A stretch of 64,000 bases of DNA from Carettochelys insculpta (lineage: Eukaryota; Chordata; Testudines; Carettochelyidae): the NCBI RefSeq assembly GCF_033958435.1, contig NC_134138.1:204485298-204549297 (forward strand), written 5' to 3'. The position numbers and the translations under genes are program-made. Positions 11,926-21,424 of this stretch are shown in pieces (position 1 is the stretch's first letter; each line of letters starts with the position of its first letter). Below the pieces are notes generated by a model, which did no database searches, was not told where the DNA came from, and saw nothing but the letters and a program-made list of their open reading frames with translations.

Positions 11926-14230
11926 TTAGGGGACGGAGGCGAGATTGTGGCCTTGGTGGGAATGTGGCTCTCGATGACACCAGCAAACTTGCTGTCTGAT
12001 TTGTTGTTGTTCTTGGTTACAAGGCTGGTTGTTCCTATGCCTCAATGGTCTCTGAGGGAGCCTAGATTGGTTGTGTTGTCTCTGTTGGAATTGTCTTTGA
12101 AACGGTTGGGTGTATCTTCTTTGATATAGACCAAACTGTCTGTGCCTGAACAGCAGGGTGTACATACCCAAGGTTCTCAGGGTAGTACAAGAGTCTTTGC
12201 TTGAGTGTAACATCATATCCATAGATTCGGCAAAAAGCTTGTTTGTCAAAGTACAGATACTCCACTTTGCTTTGGAGTTCTCTGGGGATGCCTGAAGTCT
12301 GCAGCCAAAATGCCCTTCTCATAACTATTGCTGCGTCCGTAGATTGAGCCACTGTATCGGCCACATTAAGTGCAATTTGGACACTGGTCCTGGAAGCAGT
12401 ATAGCGTTCCTGGATGATGGCTTTAAGCAAGGGCTTTTTCGAGTCCAGCAAGTACTTCATTAAGGACATAAGCTTGGAGTAGTTGTCAAAGTTGTGATTG
12501 GAAAGATGTGCTGCATAACTGGCCATCCGGAGAAGTAGAGTGGAGAAAGAGTAAATTTTTTGACCAAAAAGTTTGAGATGTTTAGAGTACTTGTCAGTGG
12601 ACTTCCAGTGTGGCATTTTGGTTCTCTGCTGAGAAGATTCCACCACCAGCAAGTGTGGTTGGAGGTGGATGACCAAATATTTCTTATCCACCCTTTTACT
12701 GGTGGCAGGAGCGGAGGCTGGCGTCTGCCATATATTGTCAGCTGCTTCCATGATAGCCTCTACAAGAGGGATGGCAATCTTTGAGGAAACTAGGGGGTCT
12801 CAGGTTGTTTAAAAGTCCTTGTTTCCTCTCTTGAATTTCTGCCAGTTTAGAAAGGTGCAGGGTACTGGCCACTCTCTGGAACAGATCTTGAAATACCCTG
12901 AGATCATCAGGGGAGATGGATCACCAAGAATGACTACTTCACCTGGTGAAGATGAAGAAGTGTCATTTGGAGAAGGTGGTGTTGGAGGCGCATCAGTGTC
13001 CGAGAAAAGAGTCTCCTCTTCCCTTGACTGAGGGGGAGGGGATGGAGGGTGAGGTTCCAACGGTGGCAGAGCTAGTGGAGATGGGCTGGGTGACCAGGAT
13101 ACAACCGAATCTCTCGCTAGTGACTCTCATCACACATGCATGCCCCAATCCCGACGATAACGAATCTCATAGTCTCAGGATCTAGCACACAGCAATAGCG
13201 ATGCCTCACAGGCAAGTAGCATCTGTGTGGGGAGTGGTATCTACAACCATGCCTGTGTGAGGAATAGAAGTGTAAATACCTAGATGAAGGAGGTGACGAA
13301 ATGGAGGGGCAACTACCTCGGTTCACTGTGATTCAACCTTGTACAGAGGACATTATGGCTTTAAGAATGGTGAAGGCAATCTCGATCTTTGGCAAGGCGA
13401 TGAGAGAATGAGGAATGGCGATGGAACTGAATACTGCCCTGGAGATAATTGTGAAGTAACTGAGACAGGCAGTGACAATGAGCGGTGCGGGGAAGGCTTG
13501 GGACTCTGCCTGTGCTTAGAGTTAGACTTGGCTTTGGTGTGCTTGGGGTCCTTGTCCAGTGCTGGCCCTTTAGTTGGGTCCATAGTAGGTTGAGCAATAG
13601 CTGGCACTGGTACGCTTGGCGCTGATGATTCAGGGCTAGGTGCAGTTATAGCAGGTGCCGTAAGGGTTGGTGCCATGGTCGGTGTCACACGAGTCAATGT
13701 CGACATTGGTGCTGCATGAGCCGGTGCGGCAGTCAGTGCCATTGGACTTGGGGCTGTCGGTGCTGAAAGTTGCAGTGTAGAGACCATCCATGCCAACTTT
13801 GAACAGTCCAGAACTGATCTACTTCCTGGTTTCAGTTCGTATCTCAGTGCCATTAAAGTGACTGTTTTCTTAGTCTTGGCCTTTTTAGACATGCCAGAGA
13901 CCATTTCAGTAATGCTCTCAGCCTCACCTGTCGTTCCTCTGGGCAAACTAGGCAATGATCGAGTCGCAGAGGCTCTTTGTTGCTTGTGTGTGGCAGCTTC
14001 AGAAGAGAGTGCCCTGTGCTTCTGCTGGCTCAGCAGTTTCAAAAGAAGATGGCTGAAGGGCCTTGTCGAACAGAATAATGTGCGACCACATTTCCCTGTC
14101 TCTCTGAGCCCGTGTGGTAAGTTGTGAGCAATGTGGGCACTTCTGGGGAACATGCCCTTCTCCCATTGATCACATTTGGAGTGGCCATCCAAGGCAGGCA
14201 TTGCCTCACACAAGTGCCGCATTTTTTAAA
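11926..14230 (-). pseudogene. DIRS gag-like ORF, broken
   Basis: Read from 14230 downwards. An N-terminal piece has CPHCSQLTTRAQRDREM (zinc-knuckle-like). A low-complexity Ser/Pro/Ala/Thr stretch follows (13970-13350), then an acidic Pro/Ser patch ending in SSSSPGEVV (about 12950). The conserved core then reads ADNIWQTPASAPATSKRVDKKY, LKLFGQKIYSFSTLLLRMASY, ARTSVQIALNVADTVAQST and VMRRAFWLQTSGIPRE (12750-12270). The Gln/Arg-rich C-terminus RRYTQPFQRQFQQRQ...CWCHREPHSHQGHN (12170-11940) ends it. These blocks match the gag-like ORF1 of turtle DIRS elements. Frameshifts near 12800, 13100 and 12250 break it. Confidence 0.7.
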
Positions 14231-14235
14231 ACTGG

Positions 14236-15035
14236 CGGTGCCAGCAATGATTATATCAGTTTCTCTCTTTGTCTTTCTCTGAACATGACAGAGAAAGTAT
14301 ATTATTCCACTTGGCATTTTATATGAAGAAAAGCTGGAGGTTTGGAATGGTAGGCAGTTCTATGGAAGATATTTCTGACTGAATTTTTTCTAGTTCACAC
14401 TGAGAGTTAATGCATATTGAAGTTTTTGTTTTTTAGGGTCATTTTTAAAAAATACAGCAAAAACAGAACTTGAAATAACTGAGAAAAAGGACTGGGTTTT
14501 AAGTTTATTAAATCAGTTATACTTTTACTAGTATGCTTTTGAGGTTGCCTGCAGCTGTGTATACAGTGCAAAAAAGTTTAAGAATAAAAGTGGAATACTT
14601 TGTATTGAAATCTATAAAACTTCTTAATATCTTTCTGCATGAGGCTATTACTGTAAGTTTACATTCTCTGAAATATATAAACATTGCTATAGGGAACAGA
14701 AATCTGTTTTTAAATGCAAAGGCATAAACTCACCTGAATCTCCTTTTAAATGTAACATCCATGAGTAAAAAATTATTTCATTAGATAACTTTTAATTTTC
14801 CATCCCTAATTTCTTAAAAGTGAATCCAAGACATCAAATAGTTAACCCAATGTTATGTGTAACTATTACACCCGAACAAAATATTATGTTATTCATTCAG
14901 GTCATATATATTTTCATTCACTTTAAGAGTGAATAAATGACAAAACTGAATTTTTTTTACTATTTAACATATGGCTACACACACACACAGAGAAAATGCC
15001 AACATTATGAAATATTAATATATTATTCTACCTAC
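14236..15035. other. AT-rich ZCWPW2 intron
   Basis: This lies between the end of the DIRS element and the donor site of the PWWP exon. It is AT-rich, with a short CACACACACA tract near 14980. I see no gene or recognisable repeat. Confidence 0.5.
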
Positions 15036-15195
15036 CTTAATTGAGCTAGAGTAACGACTAATATATTTCACTGCAACCCAAGCTCTGGAATGGGGATCAC
15101 CTAAGAATTCTACATGATTGCTTTCAACATATCCATCCAAAGCATACGTCACATATTGTCCATTCAGAGGATCAGGACAAAGTACACCAGGCCAT
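15036..15195 (-). CDS. ZCWPW2: ZCWPW2 exon encoding the PWWP core
   Basis: A 160-bp exon read from 15195 to 15036. The acceptor TTTTTATTTTTAAAG and the donor AAG|GTAGGT are both good. It enters in phase 2: the AG left by the CW exon joins the first A to make AGA. It leaves in phase 0. The 53 codons include WPGVLCPDPLNGQYVTY, DGYVESNHVEFLGDPHS and AWVAVKYISRYSSSIK, which is the PWWP beta-barrel as found in ZCWPW1 and ZCWPW2. Together with SWPR from the upstream exon the start of the domain reads SWPRWPG, the PWWP motif position. In characterised family members this domain binds methylated H3K36. No disabling change is present, so the gene looks functional here. Confidence 0.88.
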
Positions 15196-15269
15196 CTTTA
15201 AAAATAAAAATTTGAGACACTTGGAAATGTACAATTTAAAATAAGAGATATCTGTACCTCAGTTACCAC

Positions 15270-16040
15270 CAAATACACTTGAACTTCTTTAATCTGGCAA
15301 CCTTGGGAAATAGGTCAGGCCAGACTATGGAATTTTCTAGACCATGGATGTTAGCCATACTGAAAGGTAAACAAAAACTACTTCTAAAGCTTTTATATGT
15401 GTAAAGAAACAATTATAGAGCATTGCACATGTACAGTGTCATAAGATAAATCCTCACTGCACTGTATTTAAACTATTTTCGTTTTATAATCATATGTAGG
15501 AGAAAAGCACTAATTACACAGTACAGTTTTCTGCCATTTACCATGTACACAAGTTACATTTGTGCCATATAAAGGTGTATGTATACTTTTTGTTTTGTTG
15601 CAGTGTATTTAAAAACTTACTTCGTTTTTATTATCAATATGGCACTCCAGTCATATAGGGGTCCAAATTACGGGTCTTACCAGATCATAGACACCCAGAC
15701 TAAAGAGGTTCAAGTATATTTGAAAGTTCTTCATATCTGCAATACCCAAAAGGGTCTAGTATATTTTACTGCTCTATAAAATAATAAATACAGTAAACTC
15801 TTTCATATCCGGCAGCCCTGGGACTGAGAGGTTGCCAGATATTCATATATTCTGGATAATAGAGGTATACCTAGCAATCTATAACACTAAAGAAAAACAA
15901 GATTAAATATTAAGAAACAAAACAAAAATAGGGTACTTTATTTACTACAATAGTATTGTATATTGTAAACTTATACCATATTTGCTATATTTATTTGTAT
16001 TTAGTTTCACTATATTCTACTTATGGAACACACAAAACAC
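15270..16040. mobile_element. Tc1/mariner (Tigger/pogo-like) repeat fragments
   Basis: Position 15790 begins ACAGTAAACTCTTTCATATC followed by CGGCA, resembling the terminal inverted repeat of Tigger/pogo-type elements. Related fragments with tttaatctggcaacc and ggtatacctagcaatct surround it. A second copy lies at 36105-36390 with the same ACAGTAAACTCTTTCATA end and a segment complementary to the one here. Family assignment is from the terminal motif only. No transposase is visible. Confidence 0.5.
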
Positions 16041-16054
16041 TGTTACCTGTTTCT

Positions 16055-17697
16055 GTTAACTGGTGTTCTTCAAGATGTGTTGCTCATGTCCGTTCCAACG
16101 TAGACGTGTGTACACACGCATGCCAAATTGCCAGAATTCTTTTTCTCCTAGCCAGTAGCCATCAGGTCAGTGTGGCATGCCCTGGAGTGCTGTCATTATG
16201 GTGACCCTTATATACACCACCCATCCTGCTCCCCACTCAGTTCCTTCTTGCTGGCTACTCTGACAGTGGGGAATGGAGATGAGCAACACATCTCAAAGAA
16301 CACCAGTTACAGAAACAGACAACTATTTTTTCTTCTTTGAGTGACTGCTCATGTGCATTCCAATGTAGGTGACTGAAAGCTGATGTTAGGAGGTGGGGTT
16401 GGAGCCCCAGAATAACTGCAGTACAGCCCTCACCACTGCAGTGTCCTCCCTAGTGTTTTGTGTAATGGGCCACAAATGTGTGTATGGAGGACCAGGTGGC
16501 TGCCCTACAGATCTCCTGAATAGGTACATGGTCCAGAAGTGCCACTGAGGATGCCTGTGCCCTAGTAGAATGAATCCTAATCAGAGGAAGGGGCACTCCC
16601 ACCAGCTTGTAGCATTCCTTAATGCAAGACCCATCCAGGTGGAGATCCTCTGGGAGGAAACCGGATGGCCCTTCATCCTGTCTGCCACTGCAATGAAGAG
16701 CTGCTGTAATTCTCTAAAAGGTTTGGTCCTGCCTATATAAAAAACTAATGCTCTTCAGACATCTAAAGTGTACAAACTCTGCTCCCTCAGGCTGGCATGA
16801 GATTTGCAATAAAATACTGGAAGAGAAATATCCTGATCGACATTAAAAGAGGAGACCACCTTCAGGAAAAGGAAGTGAGGAATTTAAAGGGGGCTCCCAT
16901 AATCTCAAACAGCACCAGATTAAGGTCCATGAGGGTAAGGGGTCCTGGCCTTTCATGAACCTCTTCACCATTGGGTCCAAACACACCGATGAAAAGCAGA
17001 AAGGCCACCAAGTACACCCTGAGGGAGAAAAGGGCCAGCTCTTCCTGACTTAGGTGCCACAGGTAATCCAAGATGGAAGGGATTGTGGCCAGGGGGGTGG
17101 GTGATAAACCTTTTTGTGGCACCCACACAAATAAGTGGCCACCCCCACATAAATAAGTGGCCCTCGTGGAAGGTTTCCTGCTGTTCAGAGTACCTCCTTC
17201 ACCAGTTCTGAGCAGGGAAATTCTATGCCACTCAGCCATGAAACTTCCATGCCATGAGGTGAAGGGACAGAGGGTTAAGGTGCTGCAACCATCCTTCATC
17301 CTGAGTCAAGAGGTCCAAGTATAACAGGAGTGTTATTGGGTCACTCACCAACATGTCCAAGAGGGACAAGTACCAGTGCTGCCTGGCCCATGCTGGACCC
17401 ACCAGGATCACCGAGGCCTGATCTGACTGAATTTTGAAGAGAACCTTGTGGGCAAGGGGAACCAGAGGGAATGCATACAGGAGCAGGCTTGCTCACGGGA
17501 CACTGAATGTGTCCGCCCAAGATCTTGTACTCTGGTTCTGGTAAGAAGAAAATGTCTGGCATTTTGCACTGATGTGCATGACAAACAAGTCCAACTGGGG
17601 ATAGCCCCAAATTTGGAAAATTGATTGTAGCACATCTGGGTGAATGGACCACTCATGGTTTATAAAGGACCTGCTGAGGTGGTCTGCTATGGTGTTA
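16055..17697 (-). mobile_element. second DIRS-type element, 3' half only
   Basis: A minus-strand fragment runs from the middle of the RNase H region (17697) through the tyrosine recombinase to the terminal region near 16055. The end carries the same kind of box as the first DIRS copy: two related patches, TTCTTCAAGATGTGTTGCTC and a CTTCTTTGAGTG box about 270 bp apart. At 17697 it stops abruptly and a plus-strand Harbinger transposase begins, so both elements are truncated at a shared junction. Confidence 0.75.
16430..17697 (-). pseudogene. DIRS RNase H end and tyrosine recombinase, broken
   Basis: From 17697 the minus strand gives NTIADHLSRSFINHEWSIHP, then blocks matching SLLLYAFPLVPLAHKVL, VILVGPAWARQHWYLSLLDM and LLTQDEGWLQHLNPLSLHLMAW (about 17560-17250). 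The last matches LLTQDQEAIIYLQPRPLHL of the first copy. The recombinase then runs to about 16430. Its C-terminal block is clear: PIQEICRAATWSSIHTFVAH followed by YTKH at about 16530-16465, including the expected catalytic histidine and the tyrosine that attacks DNA. In-frame stops and shifts occur upstream, so the whole ORF is dead although this block is well kept. Confidence 0.72.
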
Positions 17698-18230
17698 TGG
17701 ACACTTGTGGATCACAGTGGGAATTTCATAGGCATCAGCATGGGGTTGTCTGGAAAGAGGCATGATGCAAACGTCTTCAGGAACACTGGCCTGAACAGAA
17801 AGCCACAGCTGGGGGCCCTCTTTCCAGAAAACAGGACTACAATGGGGGATGTGATCCTGGGAGACCTGGGTTATCGTTTGCAGGCCTAGTTCATGAAACT
17901 GTATGAGGCACCTGGACAGCAGTAAAGAGCATTTTAACAACAGGCTGAGCAAGTGCTGCATGGTGGTCAAATGCACCTTTGAGAGGCTGAAGGCCAGATG
18001 GAGGTATCTCTATGGGGGCTGGACCTCACTGAGGAGAATATTCCTGTGGTTTGCATAATTAATGTGAAAGTAAGGGGGGAATTGTTTGCTTGTGGTGGAA
18101 CACTGAGGCACAGTGCTTGACTGCAGATTTTGAGCTGCCAGATGAGCTGAAAGGGCTGCTGGCATCATCATCAGGGAAATTTTGATTGCACTTTAAAAAT
18201 AAGAGGCACTGAAATAAATCTATTACAGTT
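17698..18230 (+). pseudogene. PIF/Harbinger transposase fragment
   Basis: The frame at 17698-17889 reads LVDHSGNFIGISMGLSGKRH then DANVFRNTGLNRK and ends near GDVILGDLGYRL, covering the middle of the DDE_Tnp_4 fold with its second catalytic Asp (GDLGY). After a stop, a shifted frame at about 17900-18040 gives HFNNRLSKCCMVVKCTFERL followed by KARWRYLYG. The family reads VECTFGRLKARWR at this place, so the catalytic Glu is replaced by Lys. The N-terminal third, with the first Asp, is missing at the DIRS junction. An AATAAA lies at 18210. It is inactive. Confidence 0.75.
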
Positions 18231-19490
18231 GCTTTTGCCTCCCTACCTGCCCCTGCAATACAACACATACTCAGGCACATACCTTTAACACCAGCACCTG
18301 GGATCACAGAGATTGGTCTTTGACATTGTTAAATAGTAAATGAATGTGTAGAACCATTCTGAAAGTGTGCCTTTTTTCATTAGAAAGTAGTGCATTGAAA
18401 TGCAATAAAACAGCATGCCAGCTGGTAAGGGAGGTGCTGGCAAAGGGTTACAAGTCACTGTTGAGTGTATGTCCAGGCATCAGAGTCAAAGTTGGGAGAG
18501 GTGGTGGAGTGCATGGGGAAATTTGGATTCCCAGAGAAGGAAAGGTCTTTAATATTCAGCACAATGCACAAAAGGAGTCTGTCAATATCCACTCTGGACT
18601 CTGGAACATTTCACTTACAACCCCCATTTCCACTCACTTCCCTGCTGACCTTGGCAAGGAAAGCATCTCAGTAAGCACCTCAATCATGGTGATTGATGAG
18701 CAGGGGGTGAGGACAGCTGTCCACAGGAAGAAAAAGAATTCCAGCTGGAGCTAGAAAATTCCCTTTGGAAGAACACAGTTCTAATTTTGCCACACTTCTC
18801 TACAGGTGGGGTTACCCCACAAGACATCTCCCGGCTCAGGTTAAGCAAGGAAAGCAGGACACAGCTTCTTCGTAAGGAAAGCAGCACACAACTTCTTCAG
18901 GGGTCTTCTGGTTTTTGGTCTGTCCATATGCAGCCCACCTATGTTCTGCTTTGGTTCCTGCACAAGCGATTCATGAATAGCACGGCGTAAGTGCTCTACA
19001 ATGGAGGAGGGGACAAAGCAGCTCTGCCATGGAATCTGTACAAGAACATGTGGGATTCCATTGAAATCATGGTGAGCATCAACATGGTGCTCAATCATAT
19101 CGATTAGGTACGCAGGGATACATGCACCTCTCAGAAATATAGCCAGCCTTCCACTTTTCCATGCCCACTGCCCTGTACTTCACAAGCCATAGCCACTTAC
19201 CACTTCCTGGTCCCCTGGAAATCAGCTGCTGAGGCTGGCTATGTCCATCAGCAGTACAGAACAGTTCCCGGCAGCCAGACACATTCAGCGACCTTGGGGG
19301 AGCCCTTAGTACTCATCTACCTCAACCTCTTCATACACAATCTCATCTTCTGGGTTAGGTCCTCCATGCACCACCTCTGTGCCCTCAACACATCCACAGG
19401 AATCTTGGTAAGAGAGGATAACATCCAGCTATCTTTATAGAAACAGTGGGTCTTTGGTGAAGCACCAGAGCATCAGTTTGCTTCACAGGC
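18231..19490. other. probable remaining Harbinger internal sequence, not resolved
   Basis: This follows the transposase fragment and has scattered open frames on both strands, none of which I can match to a known protein. By position it may include the non-transposase half of the Harbinger element. I cannot identify a right-hand terminal repeat. Confidence 0.35.
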
Positions 19491-20382
19491 TTTATGATAC
19501 ATTTATCTCAGTTGTTTAGGCTTTACTCTACACTGCAGTGTGTCCTGTTCATATCTTTTTTCACTCAAGGATCTAGAAATGTGTGCATACATGTCCCAAT
19601 TCCTATGGATCACTCACACTTGGGACTGGACAGACTCATCTCTCCATTAGCTGATCAGATCCAACAGCTTTGCAGGGGCCAAGCAGGGGATCATTTGGTA
19701 TGACAGCCAGGCATGGGCAGCTGGGTAGATGCCATGAGATGCTGAGCCTGCCTGCATGGGGTCAGGTCTTGGTGCTCATGCTGAAAGAAATGGGATTTTC
19801 ATAAATCATGTAAGGAGGTGAAGTGGACAGATGGTCACTGGCTGCAGGGTAGTGGAGTTTAAACTGCGAACCAAAACGGACGCTTGGTAATTGTGGGCCA
19901 CCTACTCAAGGCCAGAATCGGTGACAAAAGGATTCAATGTGTTTGTACTAAATATTTTTTGATACTACAGACAGGAGAAGATAAAATCCCTTTCGTAACT
20001 GGAACTTTTTTGTCAATCAAAATACCTACTTATAATTACAAAAATCACGTTGCAATGTGCACACTCAACAAAACATAGTTTTCCTTGATGAAAGTGCTAA
20101 TTAAGTACACTTGTACAAACTTAGTGAATGCAAAAAGGGTTGCACAGGTGTAATGTGAGTGGGTACTTTGGAATCAATAGACTTGCACATATGTATATCA
20201 GGACCTATGGGGGTTTCGCTCTCCATCCCCACAGTTACTTTGAATGTGCAAGGGAAGAACCTAAACTGGGGTGAGGCAAGGATATCTGGGTTTCAGTTAT
20301 ATCCTGGATTGCACTTAAATTCAAAAAGTGATGATGTGCTTAAAAAGGTTGGAGCCCACTTATCTATAGCATTGTTTACTAA
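19491..20382. other. no recognised feature
   Basis: Mixed-composition intronic sequence with no gene, repeat family or structure that I can name. Confidence 0.4.
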
Positions 20383-20807
20383 GGCTACATCTATACTACA
20401 GAGCTCTTTCGAAAGAAGCTCTTCTGGAAGACCTCTTCTGAAAAAACTTCTTTTGAAAAAGTGTGTCCACACACAAAAAAGTGGATCAAAAGAGCCATCT
20501 GCTCTTTCAAACAGCCCGTTTTTCTGAAAGAACAGGCCAAGGATCAAAAAATCAGACCCCATGAGGACTACTCTTTCAAAAAAAAGGGGCTGCTGAGCAT
20601 CTACGCACGTCTTCTTTCTAAAGAAGCTTTCAAAATGGGGTGCTCTTCCTGAAATGGGAACGGAAGAGTGATTTTGAAAGGAGCATTACATTATTTCACT
20701 TTACTTTTGAAGGAACACTTTTTATGCAGATACTCTGTGGGATCTTTCGAAAGAGCCCCCTTCTTTCGAAAAATCTTTTGAATGAACTTGCTAGTGTAGA
20801 AGCAGCC
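20383..20807. mobile_element. PIF/Harbinger-type MITE with TAA target duplication
   Basis: A 425-bp element bounded by TAA at 20380-20382 and 20808-20810. The left terminus reads GGCTACATCTATACTA and the right CTAGTGTAGAAGCAGCC, giving imperfect terminal inverted repeats. The interior TTTCGAAAGA and CTTTCGAAAAAT motifs match the copy at 2956-3390. Non-coding. Confidence 0.78.
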
Positions 20808-21077
20808 TAAATGTATGAGCCCTAATCCAAACTGTTTCTCAAAATCCAAGTGCATTTTTAGGACTCACAAATCAGTGGAAAACATCACCTTACTTATGTA
20901 CTGAGAACATTAGATCTGGAAGTCACTGAGAAAATGTAAGTATTACATTTCTACCCATTTTACTTTTCAAGGGAGAACTGAATATTATGCCTCAAATTAA
21001 GTACAAATTACAAAATGAACAGAGGACTTTTTTTTTGTTTTGTTTTACAGTTAAGATTATTACAGTTTTAATCTTAC

Positions 21078-21364
21078 CTTGGCCAGCTGTGCATTTTCAC
21101 CAAAATTAGACTTCCTATAGGAAGTTCTGAGTAGATGTATTTAAATCCATTTTTGTTAAACTCAAACTCTTCAGGAAAATATTCTTCAGAAACAGAACAA
21201 TTATTAAACCATGGGTCAGTATTCATATAGCAGTACCATGGCTCACTGTGATCAATTTGTGCAGCATCATCACTTGATAGCAGTCTCCACTTCAAACAAC
21301 TGCCAATTTCACACTGAACCCATACTTTGTCTAGATAAAAATTGTTTTCATTTTTAGCATCCAT
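21078..21364 (-). CDS. ZCWPW2: ZCWPW2 exon encoding the CW zinc finger and the start of PWWP
   Basis: The coding part of this exon runs from ATG at 21364 to 21078, ending at the donor CCAAG|GTAAGA in phase 2. Residues 13-55 form a CW-type zinc finger: VWVQCEIGSCLKWRLLSSDD, then PWYCYMNTD and NNCSVSEEYFPEE. All four zinc-binding Cys and the three conserved Trp are present. The end, YSELPIGSLILVKMHSWPR, starts the PWWP domain and continues in phase into the exon at 15195. In studied relatives the CW finger binds H3K4 methylation, so the protein is expected to read H3K4me/H3K36me nucleosomes. A TTTTTTTCTCTTGCATTTCAG acceptor precedes the exon at 21424. If it is used, an in-frame TGA at 21403-21401 makes ATG 21364 the likely start. 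A weaker CCTTAG acceptor ending at 21394 would instead extend the frame upstream. Confidence 0.88.
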
Positions 21365-21424
21365 CGCAAAACCTCCAAGATTTTTCCAGTCTTCTAAGGA
21401 TCAATTCTTGAAAGTGTATTTACT
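21365..21424 (-). other. ZCWPW2: probable 5' untranslated part of the CW exon
   Basis: This is the stretch between the strong acceptor and the first ATG of the CW exon. It contains an in-frame stop 13 codons before the ATG, so with the strong acceptor it would be untranslated. With the alternative acceptor only about 30 bp would be exon and would be coding (DWKNLGGFA before the Met). Confidence 0.5.

Larger units (their letters stand above)
5230..14235 (-). mobile_element. DIRS-type retrotransposon, decayed, split by a CR1 insertion
   Basis: Read from right to left on the minus strand, the order is gag-like ORF (14230-11926), an interrupting plus-strand CR1 (about 8480-11856), reverse transcriptase (8462-7564), RNase H (7518-6640), tyrosine recombinase (6639-5600) and a terminal region to about 5230. 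That gene order, with a recombinase in place of an integrase, defines DIRS-like elements. Frameshifts and stops occur in every domain, so the copy is dead. The outer end at 5230-5590 carries two partly repeated boxes resembling GGTGCTCCACCTTAGGTG, which fits a DIRS terminal repeat. Exact ends are uncertain to about 20 bp. The element occupies an intron of ZCWPW2. Confidence 0.8.
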
